NCBI GenBank assembly: GCA_013359255.1
Contig: JABWCF010000020.1
Coordinates: forward strand, 1-43,577
Direction of reading: 5' to 3'
Length of the DNA: 43,577 bases
Source: Flavobacteriales bacterium
GTDB lineage: Bacteria; Bacteroidota; Bacteroidia; Flavobacteriales_E; Vicingaceae
Both the position numbers and the translations under genes were made by a program. Below are positions 8,281 through 17,487 of this stretch, piece by piece (within the stretch, counting starts at the first letter, position 1; the number at the start of each line of letters is the position of its first letter). The notes under the pieces are model-generated. The model did not search any database. It was not told where the DNA came from and worked only from the letters and a program-made list of their open reading frames with translations.

Positions 8281-8393
8281 TTCTTGAAAAAATAATTACT
8301 TAAAGTTGCTTAAAAGCATTTAAAGAATTAACAGAAATTATACGTAACCAAGTATTTACAAGACTAATATACATAAAATACAGACGGATTTGT

Positions 8394-9119
8394 TTATAAG
8401 CTCATTACCTCTTTCAGTTTGGAAGCCTGCCTTCTTGATACCTCAATTTGTTCTCCGCCTTTTAGTTTTACTACTAAGCCTCCGTTGTACCAGTTTTCTA
8501 CGCTTTCAATCCAGCTAAGATTGATAATGTGTTTTCGGTTTGCCCTAAAAAACTCTTTTTGGTTTAGTTTTTCGTTAAGATTGTTTAACGATTTTAAAAT
8601 AAGAGGTTTATTTTTATCGAAGTAAATACGCACATAATTTCCTTCCGACTCGAATACACGAACATCACTCAGTTTAACAAACCAGCATTTTTCTCCGTCT
8701 TTTACAAAAACACGGTCGTTTAACCCTAACATTTCGTTTGAAACTGATGGGAGTAAAGTTGTATTTAATTTATCGGCTGTTTTAATTTTTTTTATTGCCT
8801 CGGCTAAACGCTCTGTCTGAACGGGTTTTAGAAGGTAATCGAGTGCATTTACTTCGAACGCTCTGATGGCAAAATCATCGAAAGCGGTAACAAAAATTAC
8901 TTTTGGTAAATGCATCAGATGTTCTAATAATGTAAAACCATCTTTTTCGGGCATTTGTATATCTAAAAAAATTAAATCGGGTTTTTCTATGTTAATTAAT
9001 TGTATGGCTTCATCGGGGTTGCCTGTATCGGCAATAATTTCTATCTCGGTAAATTCTTTGAGTAAACTTTTTAGTTCGGAACGAGCCAGTCGTTCATCGT
9101 CTATAATTATGGTTCTCAT
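8394..9119 (-). CDS. LytTR-family response regulator
   Basis: A 241-residue transcription regulator. The receiver domain (1-120) shows IIDDE, phospho-acceptor Asp53 in FLDIQMP, the VTAFDD switch residue and LKPV lysine. The C-terminal half (about 135-240) is a LytTR DNA-binding domain with FVKDGEKCWFV, the SEGNYVRIYF segment and FFRANRKHIINL, all typical. The ATG overlaps the TGA of the histidine kinase gene (ATGA), so the two form a pair. Targets are unknown; LytTR regulators often control surface and polysaccharide genes. An M61 peptidase gene directly upstream is probably co-transcribed. Confidence 0.95.
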   Translation of the reverse strand: MRTIIIDDERLARSELKSLLKEFTEIEIIADTGNPDEAIQLINIEKPDLIFLDIQMPEKDGFTLLEHLMHLPKVIFVTAFDDFAIRAFEVNALDYLLKPVQTERLAEAIKKIKTADKLNTTLLPSVSNEMLGLNDRVFVKDGEKCWFVKLSDVRVFESEGNYVRIYFDKNKPLILKSLNNLNEKLNQKEFFRANRKHIINLSWIESVENWYNGGLVVKLKGGEQIEVSRRQASKLKEVMSL

Positions 9120-10159
9120 ATCGTATCGGTAAAATGAATGGGAATTTTTAGATAGGTAGTTACATTATTATTACTTGCATTATATATTTTAAATTCTGCT
9201 TTTTCGGCATACAATATTTTCAGGCGTTCTTGGGTATTAATAATTCCGAAACCGGTATCAGAAAAAGTGTTTTGAAGTTGTCCGGTATTAGAAATTTCTA
9301 TGGTTAAAAAAGTGGTATCAGAAATAGCAGTAATGGAAATTTCTCCTCCGGTGGCAGATTTTGCAATGCCGTGCTTTATTCCGTTTTCTACTAGTGTTTG
9401 AAGCATCATTGGAGGCACAATAATATTAGGATTAACTTGTACATGGGTGGTTATTTTCAATCTTTCTTCTAACCTTATTTTTTCCAGATTTAGATAATCT
9501 TCTACCAACTTCATTTCTTCTTCGAAGGTAATAAATTTTTTTCGGCTCATTAATAGCGTACTGCGTAAAATGTTGGAAAGTTGCGTAACAGCCGTTTTGG
9601 CTCCCGCTGGGTTCTCTTCAATTAGTGCACGTATGCTGTTCATGGTATTGAAAATAAAGTGCGGATTGAGTTGCGATTTTAATTTGTTCAACTCTGCTTC
9701 GCTTTTCATGGCTTCCCATTTTAAATTTTTTATCTCTTCTTTTTTGTAGTTGTCTATAAAATGTACAATAAAATACAACAACGACCATAGAATAAATATG
9801 CCTGTCCAGTTTATAATTTTTTGAAGCGTGTCTATTAGTTCAATTTTGAAGAACTGTTGTGCAATTAATAACTCTGAAACAAAAGTTTGTTGCACATGAA
9901 AAAGGAAGCCAAATACAAGTGAAGCCAATAATACACGTGGAATAAGTTGAGCCGTGTTTAAACGCAACCAGTGAAACCGTATAATAATAGAACGGTAAAG
10001 GTGTGTATTTACTAATCCAATAATAAAAATAGAAAATAGGTTATAGAAAAGTTCGGAGGTAAACTCGCTTCCGTTTAATTTGTTGATGAGCCACGCCAGT
10101 AGCACATAAGTGCTCCACCCACATAGCTGCGAAATCCAATACACTTTTTTTCTGTTCAA
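9116..10159 (-). CDS. LytS/YehU-type sensor histidine kinase
   Basis: Membrane histidine kinase of 347 residues with four hydrophobic helices in the first 135 residues, a short coiled linker, then the His_kinase box LKSQLNPHFIFNTMNS with His167. The HATPase domain has PPMMLQTLVENGIKHGI (N box) and GFGIINTQERL (G box). It probably phosphorylates the LytTR regulator that it overlaps by four bases. The start is TTG at 10159: a TAA lies directly before it in frame, so no earlier start exists, and the N-terminus MNRKKVYWISQLCGW is typical for this family. Only eight bases separate it from the M61 peptidase stop. Confidence 0.94.
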   Translation of the reverse strand: MNRKKVYWISQLCGWSTYVLLAWLINKLNGSEFTSELFYNLFSIFIIGLVNTHLYRSIIIRFHWLRLNTAQLIPRVLLASLVFGFLFHVQQTFVSELLIAQQFFKIELIDTLQKIINWTGIFILWSLLYFIVHFIDNYKKEEIKNLKWEAMKSEAELNKLKSQLNPHFIFNTMNSIRALIEENPAGAKTAVTQLSNILRSTLLMSRKKFITFEEEMKLVEDYLNLEKIRLEERLKITTHVQVNPNIIVPPMMLQTLVENGIKHGIAKSATGGEISITAISDTTFLTIEISNTGQLQNTFSDTGFGIINTQERLKILYAEKAEFKIYNASNNNVTTYLKIPIHFTDTI

Positions 10160-10167
10160 TTAGGGTG

Positions 10168-12012
10168 CTATTTTATATTTAGCCAAGTGTTGCGAGTGTT
10201 TAACTGTTTGGGGCTAGCCTTATCGTTAAAACTTAAAACGTGCTTTATTTTTTGTTCCATATAAATGGCTTTTGCCGTTAACTTTTTGCTTACTACTTTA
10301 TTTCCCGATTTTCTTGCTACCACAAAAGTTACTTTCTGTCCTTCTTTTGTTTTCTTTTTGTACGCGTTTATTTCTTTTTCAATATTTTCGGGTAAAAGAG
10401 CGATGTTATTGATACTAATGATTTCATCTCCATTTTTTAGTTTTAATTTTTTACCCATTGCATCGAGGTTGCTTATATCCATTACAACTAAGCGGTTTGT
10501 TTCATAATTAAATCCAAAAGCAGCTCCACCCAACGAGGGCTCTTTAACAGTGGCTTCGCTGATATAATCAATTCCAGCCTTCGTAAACATTTCTTGTATA
10601 GGCAGAGGATTGTTTTTTTCTACATGTTTTTCTAAAAACTCTTTTATTTCCGGAAAGGTAATTTTGCCAATTATATCAAAGAACTCTTCGTCTTTAAAGG
10701 CTTTATCTTTTCCAAATTTTTCAGATAATTTGGCCATCACATCCTTTACGCCAGTTTCTCCATTAGATAAATCGCGAAGCAGCACATCTAAACACATCCC
10801 AATAAGTGCCCCTTTTTGATATACGTTCGGGTATTGGTCTTTGTGTTTATCGAGGGCTCCTAAGCTAAGCTCGGTAAACGAAATTTTTTCGCTGTAATTT
10901 TCGGCTCCTTTAATTTTCGATTGAATTTCTAAGAGATATTCTTCCGGAGAAATTAATTTTTCGTACACCTGCATATGTCCGGCAAAATATTCGGTAACTC
11001 CCTCGTAAAGCCATAAATGCTTAGACATTTTAGGTTTATTGAAATCGAAATATCGTATTTCTTCGGAATGAACGGTTAATGGAGTTACAATGTGAAAAAA
11101 CTCGTGAGCAGCCACATCGGTTACGGTTTTTGCCAACTGCCTAGGTTCCATTTCGGGCAGGTAATAAAAAGAGGAATTGGAATGTTCTAAGGCTCCTGCC
11201 GCACCCGATTGGCTCATTCCGGAATATAAATAAATAATAAATGCGTACTTCTCTACAGGAAGGGTTCCGCCTAAATATTTTTGTTGAGCATTTAAAGTGG
11301 TTTTAATATTTTCGGCAATAATTTTTGAATCGGCCTTTTTACCAGATGAATACACTGAAATTAATACTTTGGTATTTCCCACATTTACAAAAGTGGTATC
11401 GGGTTCGCAATACATAATAGGAGAGTCTACTAACTCGTTGTAATTACTAACATAAAAAACATCGGAATGAGGTGTTGAAGTCATTTTTAAAATACCTGTA
11501 GAGCCATAAAAAGAGGGGGAACGTGTAACTAAAATTTCGAAAGGCCAATCTGTTAATCCCTCGAAATAGCCAAAAAATCCGTGTGTATTAATTACTACAT
11601 TTTTCCCTTCTTCAATATTGGTTCCTCCGGGTTCAAAAACAAATTCGTCTACCTCTTTCGCATCCCATGTATCATCAACCATATAAGTAATGGAATAAAG
11701 GTTTTCGGCATTCGAAATGCTCCATGAATTTTGGTCGGTACGAGTAGCGGCAATTTGATTTCCGCTTTTATCAAAAGCCTTTAGGTTGGATATATATTGT
11801 CCAAAATTATATACATCATAGGTGCCCGGCACTATTTTAGGGAAACGGAAAAAAATCTCTTTTTTGTTTTCTATTCTTGGGGTCAGCAAGGTTATCTCTA
11901 ATTTATCTTCTAACACCTCTTCTAAATTTAAGCTATACTTATAAACAGAAGTTTGTTGTGCCAACAGTATTTGAGAGGCTATACACCATAAAAAAAATAC
12001 ACCATTTTTCAT
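10168..12012 (-). CDS. M61 family zinc peptidase with PDZ domain
   Basis: Secreted or periplasmic metallopeptidase of 614 residues with signal peptide MKNGVFFLWCIASQILLAQ. An N-terminal beta domain is followed by the gluzincin core: HEFFH at 303-307 and the third zinc ligand in LWLYEGVTEYFAGH near Glu337. A conserved SGAAGALEHSNS loop precedes the active site. A PDZ domain lies near the C-terminus (about 485-575, GFNYETNRLVVMDISNLDAMG then LKNGDEIISINN). This is the glycyl-aminopeptidase (M61) architecture, at the usual length. A -7 box lies 18 nt upstream of the ATG. The kinase/LytTR pair follows after eight bases, so the three may be one operon. Confidence 0.93.
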   Translation of the reverse strand: MKNGVFFLWCIASQILLAQQTSVYKYSLNLEEVLEDKLEITLLTPRIENKKEIFFRFPKIVPGTYDVYNFGQYISNLKAFDKSGNQIAATRTDQNSWSISNAENLYSITYMVDDTWDAKEVDEFVFEPGGTNIEEGKNVVINTHGFFGYFEGLTDWPFEILVTRSPSFYGSTGILKMTSTPHSDVFYVSNYNELVDSPIMYCEPDTTFVNVGNTKVLISVYSSGKKADSKIIAENIKTTLNAQQKYLGGTLPVEKYAFIIYLYSGMSQSGAAGALEHSNSSFYYLPEMEPRQLAKTVTDVAAHEFFHIVTPLTVHSEEIRYFDFNKPKMSKHLWLYEGVTEYFAGHMQVYEKLISPEEYLLEIQSKIKGAENYSEKISFTELSLGALDKHKDQYPNVYQKGALIGMCLDVLLRDLSNGETGVKDVMAKLSEKFGKDKAFKDEEFFDIIGKITFPEIKEFLEKHVEKNNPLPIQEMFTKAGIDYISEATVKEPSLGGAAFGFNYETNRLVVMDISNLDAMGKKLKLKNGDEIISINNIALLPENIEKEINAYKKKTKEGQKVTFVVARKSGNKVVSKKLTAKAIYMEQKIKHVLSFNDKASPKQLNTRNTWLNIK

Positions 12013-12030
12013 ACAACGAGTTTAGTACCA

Positions 12031-12038
12031 CAAATATA
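12031..12038 (-). promoter_or_regulatory. -7 promoter box (TATATTTG) for the M61 peptidase operon
   Basis: Exact TAnnTTTG match on the minus strand, ending 18 nt before the ATG at 12012. A TTG lies about 14 nt further upstream, closer than usual for a -33 element, so only the -7 box is supported. Confidence 0.45.
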
Positions 12039-12128
12039 ACAGAATGTAAACGCAATTACCTATAAATTTACATTGACGGTAAAATACCCTTATTAAAGGA
12101 TTTACAACAAAATCCGTAATTTGGAGTA

Positions 12129-12713
12129 ATGAATTTTTTAGCCCATTTTTATTTAAGTAATTTCAATGAAGCTTTAATCGTAGGCAATTTTATTGCCGAT
12201 TCGGTAAAAGGAAAACAATTTGAACATTTTCCAAAAGATATTCAAAAAGGAATTCTGTTGCACCGACAGATTGATGAGTTTACCGATAAACACTCGGTTG
12301 TAATGAAAACAAAAGAAAGCTTACGCATCAAACACGGTAAATTTTCTCCGGTAATTTCCGATATTATTTACGACCATTTTTTAGCTTCAAACTGGGAAAA
12401 ATATTCTTCTGTTCCACTAAAGCCATACAGCCATTCTATCTATAAAACACTCGGAAAAAACATTCTTTTGCTTCCGTTAAATGCCCAAATTACATACACC
12501 TATATGGTAAAAAATAATTGGCTATACAATTATGCACAGCACGAAGGAATTTCCAAGGCATTAAAGGGCATTAGTAAGCGAACAAACTATTCTAATAATA
12601 TGCATGAAGCACCGCTAACTCTCTTGGAAAATTACGATGAGTACCAACAACATTTTTTTGATTTTTTTCCGGAATTAATTGCTTTTACAGAAAACATAAA
12701 AATGAAGTTGTAA
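12129..12713 (+). CDS. Acyl carrier protein phosphodiesterase-like protein (AcpH/DUF479)
   Basis: A 194-residue cytoplasmic protein of the AcpH family, HD-like hydrolases that in E. coli remove the phosphopantetheine arm from acyl carrier protein. Diagnostic segments are the opening MNFLAHFYLS, the GNFIADSVKG motif, ILLHRQIDEFTDKH and the ISDIIYDHFLASNW block, which hold the metal-binding His and Asp residues. Length matches the family. It is the first of three plus-strand genes, divergent from the M61 peptidase across a 116-nt spacer. The enzymatic role in Bacteroidota is inferred from the family. Confidence 0.88.
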   Translation: MNFLAHFYLSNFNEALIVGNFIADSVKGKQFEHFPKDIQKGILLHRQIDEFTDKHSVVMKTKESLRIKHGKFSPVISDIIYDHFLASNWEKYSSVPLKPYSHSIYKTLGKNILLLPLNAQITYTYMVKNNWLYNYAQHEGISKALKGISKRTNYSNNMHEAPLTLLENYDEYQQHFFDFFPELIAFTENIKMKL

Positions 12714-12756
12714 ATAAAAATGAATGGAAAACTCTGCTATTCGGCATAATTTTTAG

Positions 12757-12764
12757 TATATTTG
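12757..12764 (+). promoter_or_regulatory. -7 promoter box (TATATTTG)
   Basis: Exact TAnnTTTG match 17 nt before the ATG of the gene at 12782. It suggests this gene and the 61-residue gene after it have their own promoter and do not depend only on the ACP phosphodiesterase gene. Confidence 0.45.
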
Positions 12765-12781
12765 TTTGCAATAATTACATT

Positions 12782-13207
12782 ATGAGGAATATACTGCTTT
12801 TAACACTTATCCTTTTAGTAGTTTTTACGTACGCACAAACGGCTAAAGATGTAAATATTCTGCTGCAAAAAACTATTGATTTAAGTACCCTAAAAGCATA
12901 TTACTCTGAGGAAGAAGTAAGCGGATACACTCCTATTATTTTAATTAACGATGAAAATATTCCTGATAATTTAATTCTTTTTAAGTTTAATAAAAGAGTA
13001 AAATTACTTACCCCCGAAGAGATTGAAACTTTAGGTAAAATATACAAGGGGAATTTAGATAGTTTTTTTCAACTTAAAATTTTTAAACTAGACGATTCCA
13101 AAGCGGAAGTAATAGGCACTTTCAGAAAACACAATCCGATAAATATTAAAGTGGTGTTTGAAAAAGATAATGGCAACTGGAAGATAATTTCATCTAAAGC
13201 CGGCTAA
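12782..13207 (+). CDS. Hypothetical exported protein
   Basis: A 141-residue protein with a clear cleavable signal peptide (MRNILLLTLILLVVFTYAQ) and a small alpha+beta mature domain. The end (GTFRKHNPINIKVVFEKDNGNWKIISSKAG) looks like the last strands of a small cystatin- or NTF2-like fold, but I do not recognise a named family. It is likely periplasmic. It lies 68 nt after the ACP phosphodiesterase gene and four bases before the 61-residue membrane protein gene, with which it is probably co-expressed. Confidence 0.78.
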   Translation: MRNILLLTLILLVVFTYAQTAKDVNILLQKTIDLSTLKAYYSEEEVSGYTPIILINDENIPDNLILFKFNKRVKLLTPEEIETLGKIYKGNLDSFFQLKIFKLDDSKAEVIGTFRKHNPINIKVVFEKDNGNWKIISSKAG

Positions 13208-13211
13208 GGCT

Positions 13212-13397
13212 ATGTTTACCACAGGTCGTATAATTTTTACCTTAATTTTAGTGGCAGGTTTTATTCTTTTAATGGTTTTTGCTTACCGTAAAGATGCCAA
13301 AAATCAGAAGGGGTATGGAAAAGACTCGCTAAAAGTGCTTGCCGTAATTGTGGTTGTAGTTTTACTTTATTTATTTTTTACCCGCCTGCTTAAATAA
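13212..13397 (+). CDS. Small two-helix membrane protein
   Basis: A 61-residue protein with two transmembrane helices (about 6-25 and 41-59) joined by a basic loop (YRKDAKNQKGYGKDSLK), giving a likely hairpin in the inner membrane with the loop in the cytoplasm. Similar short proteins opening MFTTGRIIF occur in other Bacteroidota as I recall them, without a known function. The gene follows the exported protein after four bases, and its stop is four bases from that of the convergent pyrophosphatase gene, so there is no room for a terminator between them. Confidence 0.78.
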   Translation: MFTTGRIIFTLILVAGFILLMVFAYRKDAKNQKGYGKDSLKVLAVIVVVVLLYLFFTRLLK

Positions 13398-13401
13398 AAA
13401 A

Positions 13402-16164
13402 CTATTTTCCTGCCACTAAATTCGCTTCGATGGCGAAGTTATCGTAAATAAAATTGTCGGCTAAAGCTCCAAATTTTTTCGATTTGTATTTAATATCAAA
13501 TAAAGTTCTATCTATCTCTAATTTGGCTATTGCTTTTACGTTATTTCCTTCGGTGGTAAGGATTAAATCAAAATCTATCGTTTTGGTAATCTCTTTAATG
13601 GTTAAATTGCCTTTGCAAGAATAGGTATTGTTTTCTTTTTTATCTGAGCTTAAAATAGAAAGAGAAGCCACAGGAAATTTTTCGGCAGAAAAAAAATCAT
13701 CAGAAGCCATATGTTCGATAAAGTCGGCATTATCTTTTGCGTCTGTAATATCGGTGCATACCATAGATTTCATATCTACCAAAACCTCTCCCGATACAAT
13801 CTGCCCATTGGCCACTTCAAAACCTCCTGAAGTTAATTTTACTGTACCTACATGTTCTCCTTTAAAACTTTTTCCCGACCAATTTAATGATGATGCTGAC
13901 GCATTGATAGAATACACACCATCGAATTCACTTTTTATTTCTTCTATTTTAGTTTCATTTAAAGGTATTTCGTTATTTTCTGAGGTATGCCCTCCTAAAA
14001 TGGGAGCTATAACAAGCCCAACCAAACAAGTGAGTTTAATTAAAATATTCATAGAAGGGCCCGAGGTATCTTTAAAGGGGTCTCCAACAGTATCACCCGT
14101 TACAGCTGCTTTGTGTGCATCGGAGCCTTTATAGGTCATTTGGCCATCAATCATTACACCGGCTTCGAAAGATTTTTTGGCATTATCCCAAGCACCCCCT
14201 GCATTATTTTGAAATATAGCCCACAACACACCTGAAACTGTAACTCCGGCCATGTATCCACCTAACATCTCGGCCGCTTGTGCACTTTCATAACCAAACA
14301 ACATGGGTAAAAATGCTATTAAAATTGGCATTGCTATGGTTAATACTCCCGGCAACATCATTTCGCGTAGGGCGGCTTTGGTAGAAATTTCTACACATTT
14401 TCCATATTCAGGCTTGCTGGTGCCTTCCATAATTCCGGGTATTTCTTTAAACTGTCTCCGTACTTCTTTTACCATATCCATTGCCGCTTTTCCTACAGAA
14501 TTCATAGCCAATGCAGAAAAAACCACAGGCACCATGCCCCCCACAAACAAACAAGCTAAAACAGGTGCTTTAAAAATATTGATGCCATCTATTCCCGTAA
14601 ATGTTACATACGCTGCAAATAAAGCCAATGCTGTAAGTGCTGCCGAGGCAATGGCAAAGCCTTTACCAATGGCCGCAGTAGTGTTTCCTACAGAGTCTAA
14701 AATATCAGTTTTTGTACGCACTTCTTTTGGAAGCTCACTCATTTCAGCTATTCCACCTGCGTTATCGGCAATAGGGCCAAAAGCATCAATGGCAAGCTGC
14801 ATAGCGGTAGTGGCCATCATTGCCGATGCTGCTATGGCAACACCATAAAAACCTGCAAAAGCATAAGCCCCCCAAATAGCCGAAGCAAATAATAAGATGG
14901 GATAAAAAGTAGAAATCATTCCGGTAGCTAAACCGGCAATAATATTGGTTCCTGCTCCGGTAGAAGATTTCTGAACGATTGCCAATACAGGCTTTTTGCC
15001 TAGTCCGGTATAGTATTCGGTAAAATAAGAAATAAAACCTCCTACTGTAAGACCTACTAATACTGCAAAAAATACTCTAAGCGATGAAACTTCTTTAATT
15101 CCTTCACCAAAGAAAGCCATATTTAATGTTTCGGGCAACATCCATTTTATTACAAAAAAGGAAGCGATAGCGGTTAATGCAATAGAAATCCAGTTTCCTC
15201 TGTTTAGGGCTGCCTGCACATTGTTTTCGCTTGGGTTTGAACCGGAAATTTTTACAAAAAAAGTACCCACAATAGAAAAAATGATTCCTAAGCCTGCAAT
15301 AAGTATTGGGAGTAAAATAGGTCCCATTCCGTTAAAATGATCGGTAAATTGCTCTCCGGCTGCATTGCTTAAATCTTTAATCAGGTAGTTGCCTAACACC
15401 ATTGAAGCTAATACGGTGGCCACATAAGATCCGAACAAATCGGCACCCATACCTGCTACATCACCTACGTTATCGCCAACATTATCGGCAATGGTAGCCG
15501 GATTTCTTGGATCATCTTCGGGTATTCCGGCTTCTACTTTTCCAACTAAATCAGCTCCTACATCGGCTGCTTTCGTGTAAATTCCACCCCCTACACGAGC
15601 AAAGAGTGCAATGGATTCTGCTCCCAGAGAAAAGCCGGCTAAGGCTTCGAGTACAATGGTCATTTCCGTATAAAAATCGGATTGGCCAACAATAAACCAC
15701 GAACTTAAAAAAGCAAACAATACACTCAAGCCAAAAACGGCTAAGCCTGCAACACCCAAACCCATTACCGTACCTCCTTTAAAAGATACATTCAATGCAT
15801 TTTGCAAACTAGTGCGTGCTGCTTGAGTGGTACGCACATTGGCCGCTGTAGCTATACGCATACCTATATTTCCTGCAATGGCGGAAAATACAGCACCTAT
15901 TATAAAAGCAATTACGATAAACCAATGTGTAGTAGGAACTATAGCCGAAACGATTCCCAACAATATTCCTGCAATGACAACAAAAATGGCCAATACACGG
16001 TATTCTGCTTTAAGAAAAGCCATTGCTCCTTCTCGGATATAAGTAGAAATCTGTTTCATTTTTTCGTTCCCAACATCTTGTTTGTTTACCCAAACAGAAA
16101 GAAAGAACATGTACACCAAGGCAAGTACTCCGAAAATAGGCAGCAGATAAATAAGATTTTCCAT
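13402..16164 (-). CDS. hppA: K+-dependent H+-pumping membrane pyrophosphatase fused to a YceI domain
   Basis: A 920-residue fusion. Residues 1 to about 726 are a complete membrane pyrophosphatase that couples PPi hydrolysis to ion pumping: [40 protein letters not shown], a second acidic cluster ([12 protein letters not shown]) and the C-terminal [16 protein letters not shown] are all present. [10 protein letters not shown] has Ala and Gly where K+-independent enzymes have Lys and Thr, so K+ dependence is predicted. Glu183 in GAESIALF sits where most relatives have Ser, while the usual helix-6 Glu is missing (LFGSYVAT). This is the Flavobacterium H+-pump pattern as I recall it. After an acidic linker (727-746) comes a YceI domain (FDGVYSIN..., [37 protein letters not shown]). 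The C-terminus of these pumps faces the periplasm, where YceI proteins act. One continuous frame without interruption. Confidence 0.93.
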   Translation of the reverse strand: MENLIYLLPIFGVLALVYMFFLSVWVNKQDVGNEKMKQISTYIREGAMAFLKAEYRVLAIFVVIAGILLGIVSAIVPTTHWFIVIAFIIGAVFSAIAGNIGMRIATAANVRTTQAARTSLQNALNVSFKGGTVMGLGVAGLAVFGLSVLFAFLSSWFIVGQSDFYTEMTIVLEALAGFSLGAESIALFARVGGGIYTKAADVGADLVGKVEAGIPEDDPRNPATIADNVGDNVGDVAGMGADLFGSYVATVLASMVLGNYLIKDLSNAAGEQFTDHFNGMGPILLPILIAGLGIIFSIVGTFFVKISGSNPSENNVQAALNRGNWISIALTAIASFFVIKWMLPETLNMAFFGEGIKEVSSLRVFFAVLVGLTVGGFISYFTEYYTGLGKKPVLAIVQKSSTGAGTNIIAGLATGMISTFYPILLFASAIWGAYAFAGFYGVAIAASAMMATTAMQLAIDAFGPIADNAGGIAEMSELPKEVRTKTDILDSVGNTTAAIGKGFAIASAALTALALFAAYVTFTGIDGINIFKAPVLACLFVGGMVPVVFSALAMNSVGKAAMDMVKEVRRQFKEIPGIMEGTSKPEYGKCVEISTKAALREMMLPGVLTIAMPILIAFLPMLFGYESAQAAEMLGGYMAGVTVSGVLWAIFQNNAGGAWDNAKKSFEAGVMIDGQMTYKGSDAHKAAVTGDTVGDPFKDTSGPSMNILIKLTCLVGLVIAPILGGHTSENNEIPLNETKIEEIKSEFDGVYSINASASSLNWSGKSFKGEHVGTVKLTSGGFEVANGQIVSGEVLVDMKSMVCTDITDAKDNADFIEHMASDDFFSAEKFPVASLSILSSDKKENNTYSCKGNLTIKEITKTIDFDLILTTEGNNVKAIAKLEIDRTLFDIKYKSKKFGALADNFIYDNFAIEANLVAGK

Positions 16165-16209
16165 AAATGTAATTAATTGTAGTTTTAAAAGTTAGCGTTT
16201 TAAAGTCGG

Positions 16210-16241
16210 CAAAAGTATTGTTTTAAAAGATATTGTGCAAA
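16210..16241 (-). promoter_or_regulatory. Promoter of the pyrophosphatase-YceI gene (TTTG-N20-TACTTTTG)
   Basis: Both Bacteroidota elements are visible on the minus strand: TTTG (16238-16241) and TACTTTTG (16210-16217), 20 nt apart. The predicted transcript start near 16203 leaves a leader of about 39 nt before the ATG at 16164. It is one of the most complete promoters in the window. Confidence 0.55.
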
Positions 16242-16243
16242 TG

Positions 16244-17479
16244 CTAAAGACTGGTAAAATCCTTTTGGGTTTTAGAGTCAAGCGAATCGCGAAGGCCGTT
16301 GCCAATGAATATAAAGGCTAAAACAAGAATCATAATAGCCACACCTGGAATAATAGTCAAATATTCTGTGCCGCTTCCGGTAAAAATATATCCCCTATGT
16401 TCGCTTATTATTTTTCCCCATGTAGCTTGGGGTGGCGGTGCTCCTAGCCCTAAAAAGCTAAGTCCTGCTTCAATTAAAATGGCTGCTGCAAAATTGGCTG
16501 CCGAAATTACCACTACAGGCCCCATTACATTAGGGAGAATATGTCTGTAAATAATTCTGTAATTGGTAAAACCCAGGGCATGGCCTGCTTCTACAAATTC
16601 TTTTTCGCGAATACTAAGCACCTGCCCGCGTACTACACGGGCTACTTCTACCCACATGGTTAAACCTACTGCTACAAATACCTGCCAAAAATCTTTACCA
16701 ATAGCCAATGTAATGGCTATTATTAATAGAAGTGTGGGAATAGACCACACTACATTAATGAGCCACATAATTACATCATCTATCCAGCCTCTAAAATACC
16801 CTGCTAGTGCACCCATTAAAACGCCTATAATAATGGAAATGAATACGGAAATAAGTCCTACGGTTAAGGAAATCCAAGTTCCAGCCATAATACGACTTAA
16901 AAAATCTCTGCCATAGCGGTCTGTTCCTAAATAGTATTTTCTATTTTCAATATTATTTTCTATCACTTCGGTTTTTAGTGATTCTATTTCCAAGCTGTAT
17001 TGTTTGCCCTCTAAAGAATAAAAATTAATGGTGCTTCCTTCAATAAAGGCATGTTTGGTGGCATCAATAGGGTATGCCACATCGGCCAAATTAAAACGGA
17101 TTACTTCTCCGTTATTGGGCGTATCTCCGGTATATTTTTCTACTACAATATCGGTTCCCTCAAAATTGTAACTGTAAATAGGGTAGGTTCTGTATTCGCT
17201 TTCGATACCCCAAATTAATTGGTTAAACAAGGAGGTTTCTTTGCTTAAGCTGTTTTTTCTTATTTTCAGAATTTGCAGCGAAAATCCAGGTTGTTTCAGT
17301 GTAATTTCTAAGTTTTGATCGTTCGATTTTGGAGTAGAATCGGGCCTAATAAAGGGTCCTAACAGTGCCACTATAACGGTTAAAATAATTACAAGCAGCG
17401 AAAACATTGCCGGTTTGTTTCTTTTAAACCTTTGCCATGCCAATGCCCTTAATGAATATAGTTTATTTTTTTTAGCCAC
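16244..17479 (-). CDS. OppC/DppC-like ABC transporter permease with a large periplasmic insert
   Basis: Inner-membrane permease of 411 residues of the peptide ABC importer type. Helix 1 (about 24-44) is followed by GPFIRPD, then an insert of about 130 residues (50-180, mostly beta-like), then the standard LGTDRYGRDFLSRIMAGTWISL and four to five helices. The cytoplasmic EAA loop (EFVEAGHALGFTNYRIIYRHILPN) is intact and would bind the ATPase, and LSFLGLGAPPPQATWG is the usual C-terminal signature. Typical OppC proteins are about 300 residues, so the insert is the main oddity. No OppB, ATPase or binding protein is nearby. The start is GTG at 17479, nine nt after the glycosyltransferase stop. Confidence 0.92.
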   Translation of the reverse strand: MAKKNKLYSLRALAWQRFKRNKPAMFSLLVIILTVIVALLGPFIRPDSTPKSNDQNLEITLKQPGFSLQILKIRKNSLSKETSLFNQLIWGIESEYRTYPIYSYNFEGTDIVVEKYTGDTPNNGEVIRFNLADVAYPIDATKHAFIEGSTINFYSLEGKQYSLEIESLKTEVIENNIENRKYYLGTDRYGRDFLSRIMAGTWISLTVGLISVFISIIIGVLMGALAGYFRGWIDDVIMWLINVVWSIPTLLLIIAITLAIGKDFWQVFVAVGLTMWVEVARVVRGQVLSIREKEFVEAGHALGFTNYRIIYRHILPNVMGPVVVISAANFAAAILIEAGLSFLGLGAPPPQATWGKIISEHRGYIFTGSGTEYLTIIPGVAIMILVLAFIFIGNGLRDSLDSKTQKDFTSL

Positions 17480-17487
17480 TTTTTACT

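Noticed and set aside
8281-8393. Spacer between the LytTR and SiaC-like genes as a possible small RNA or riboswitch
   Set aside because: AT-rich, with no stable hairpin, promoter box or small frame that I can see.
13628-14134. Open frame of 168 codons on the plus strand
   Set aside because: It is the complement of the YceI half of the pyrophosphatase fusion; its translation has no recognisable motif and the minus-strand gene is certain.
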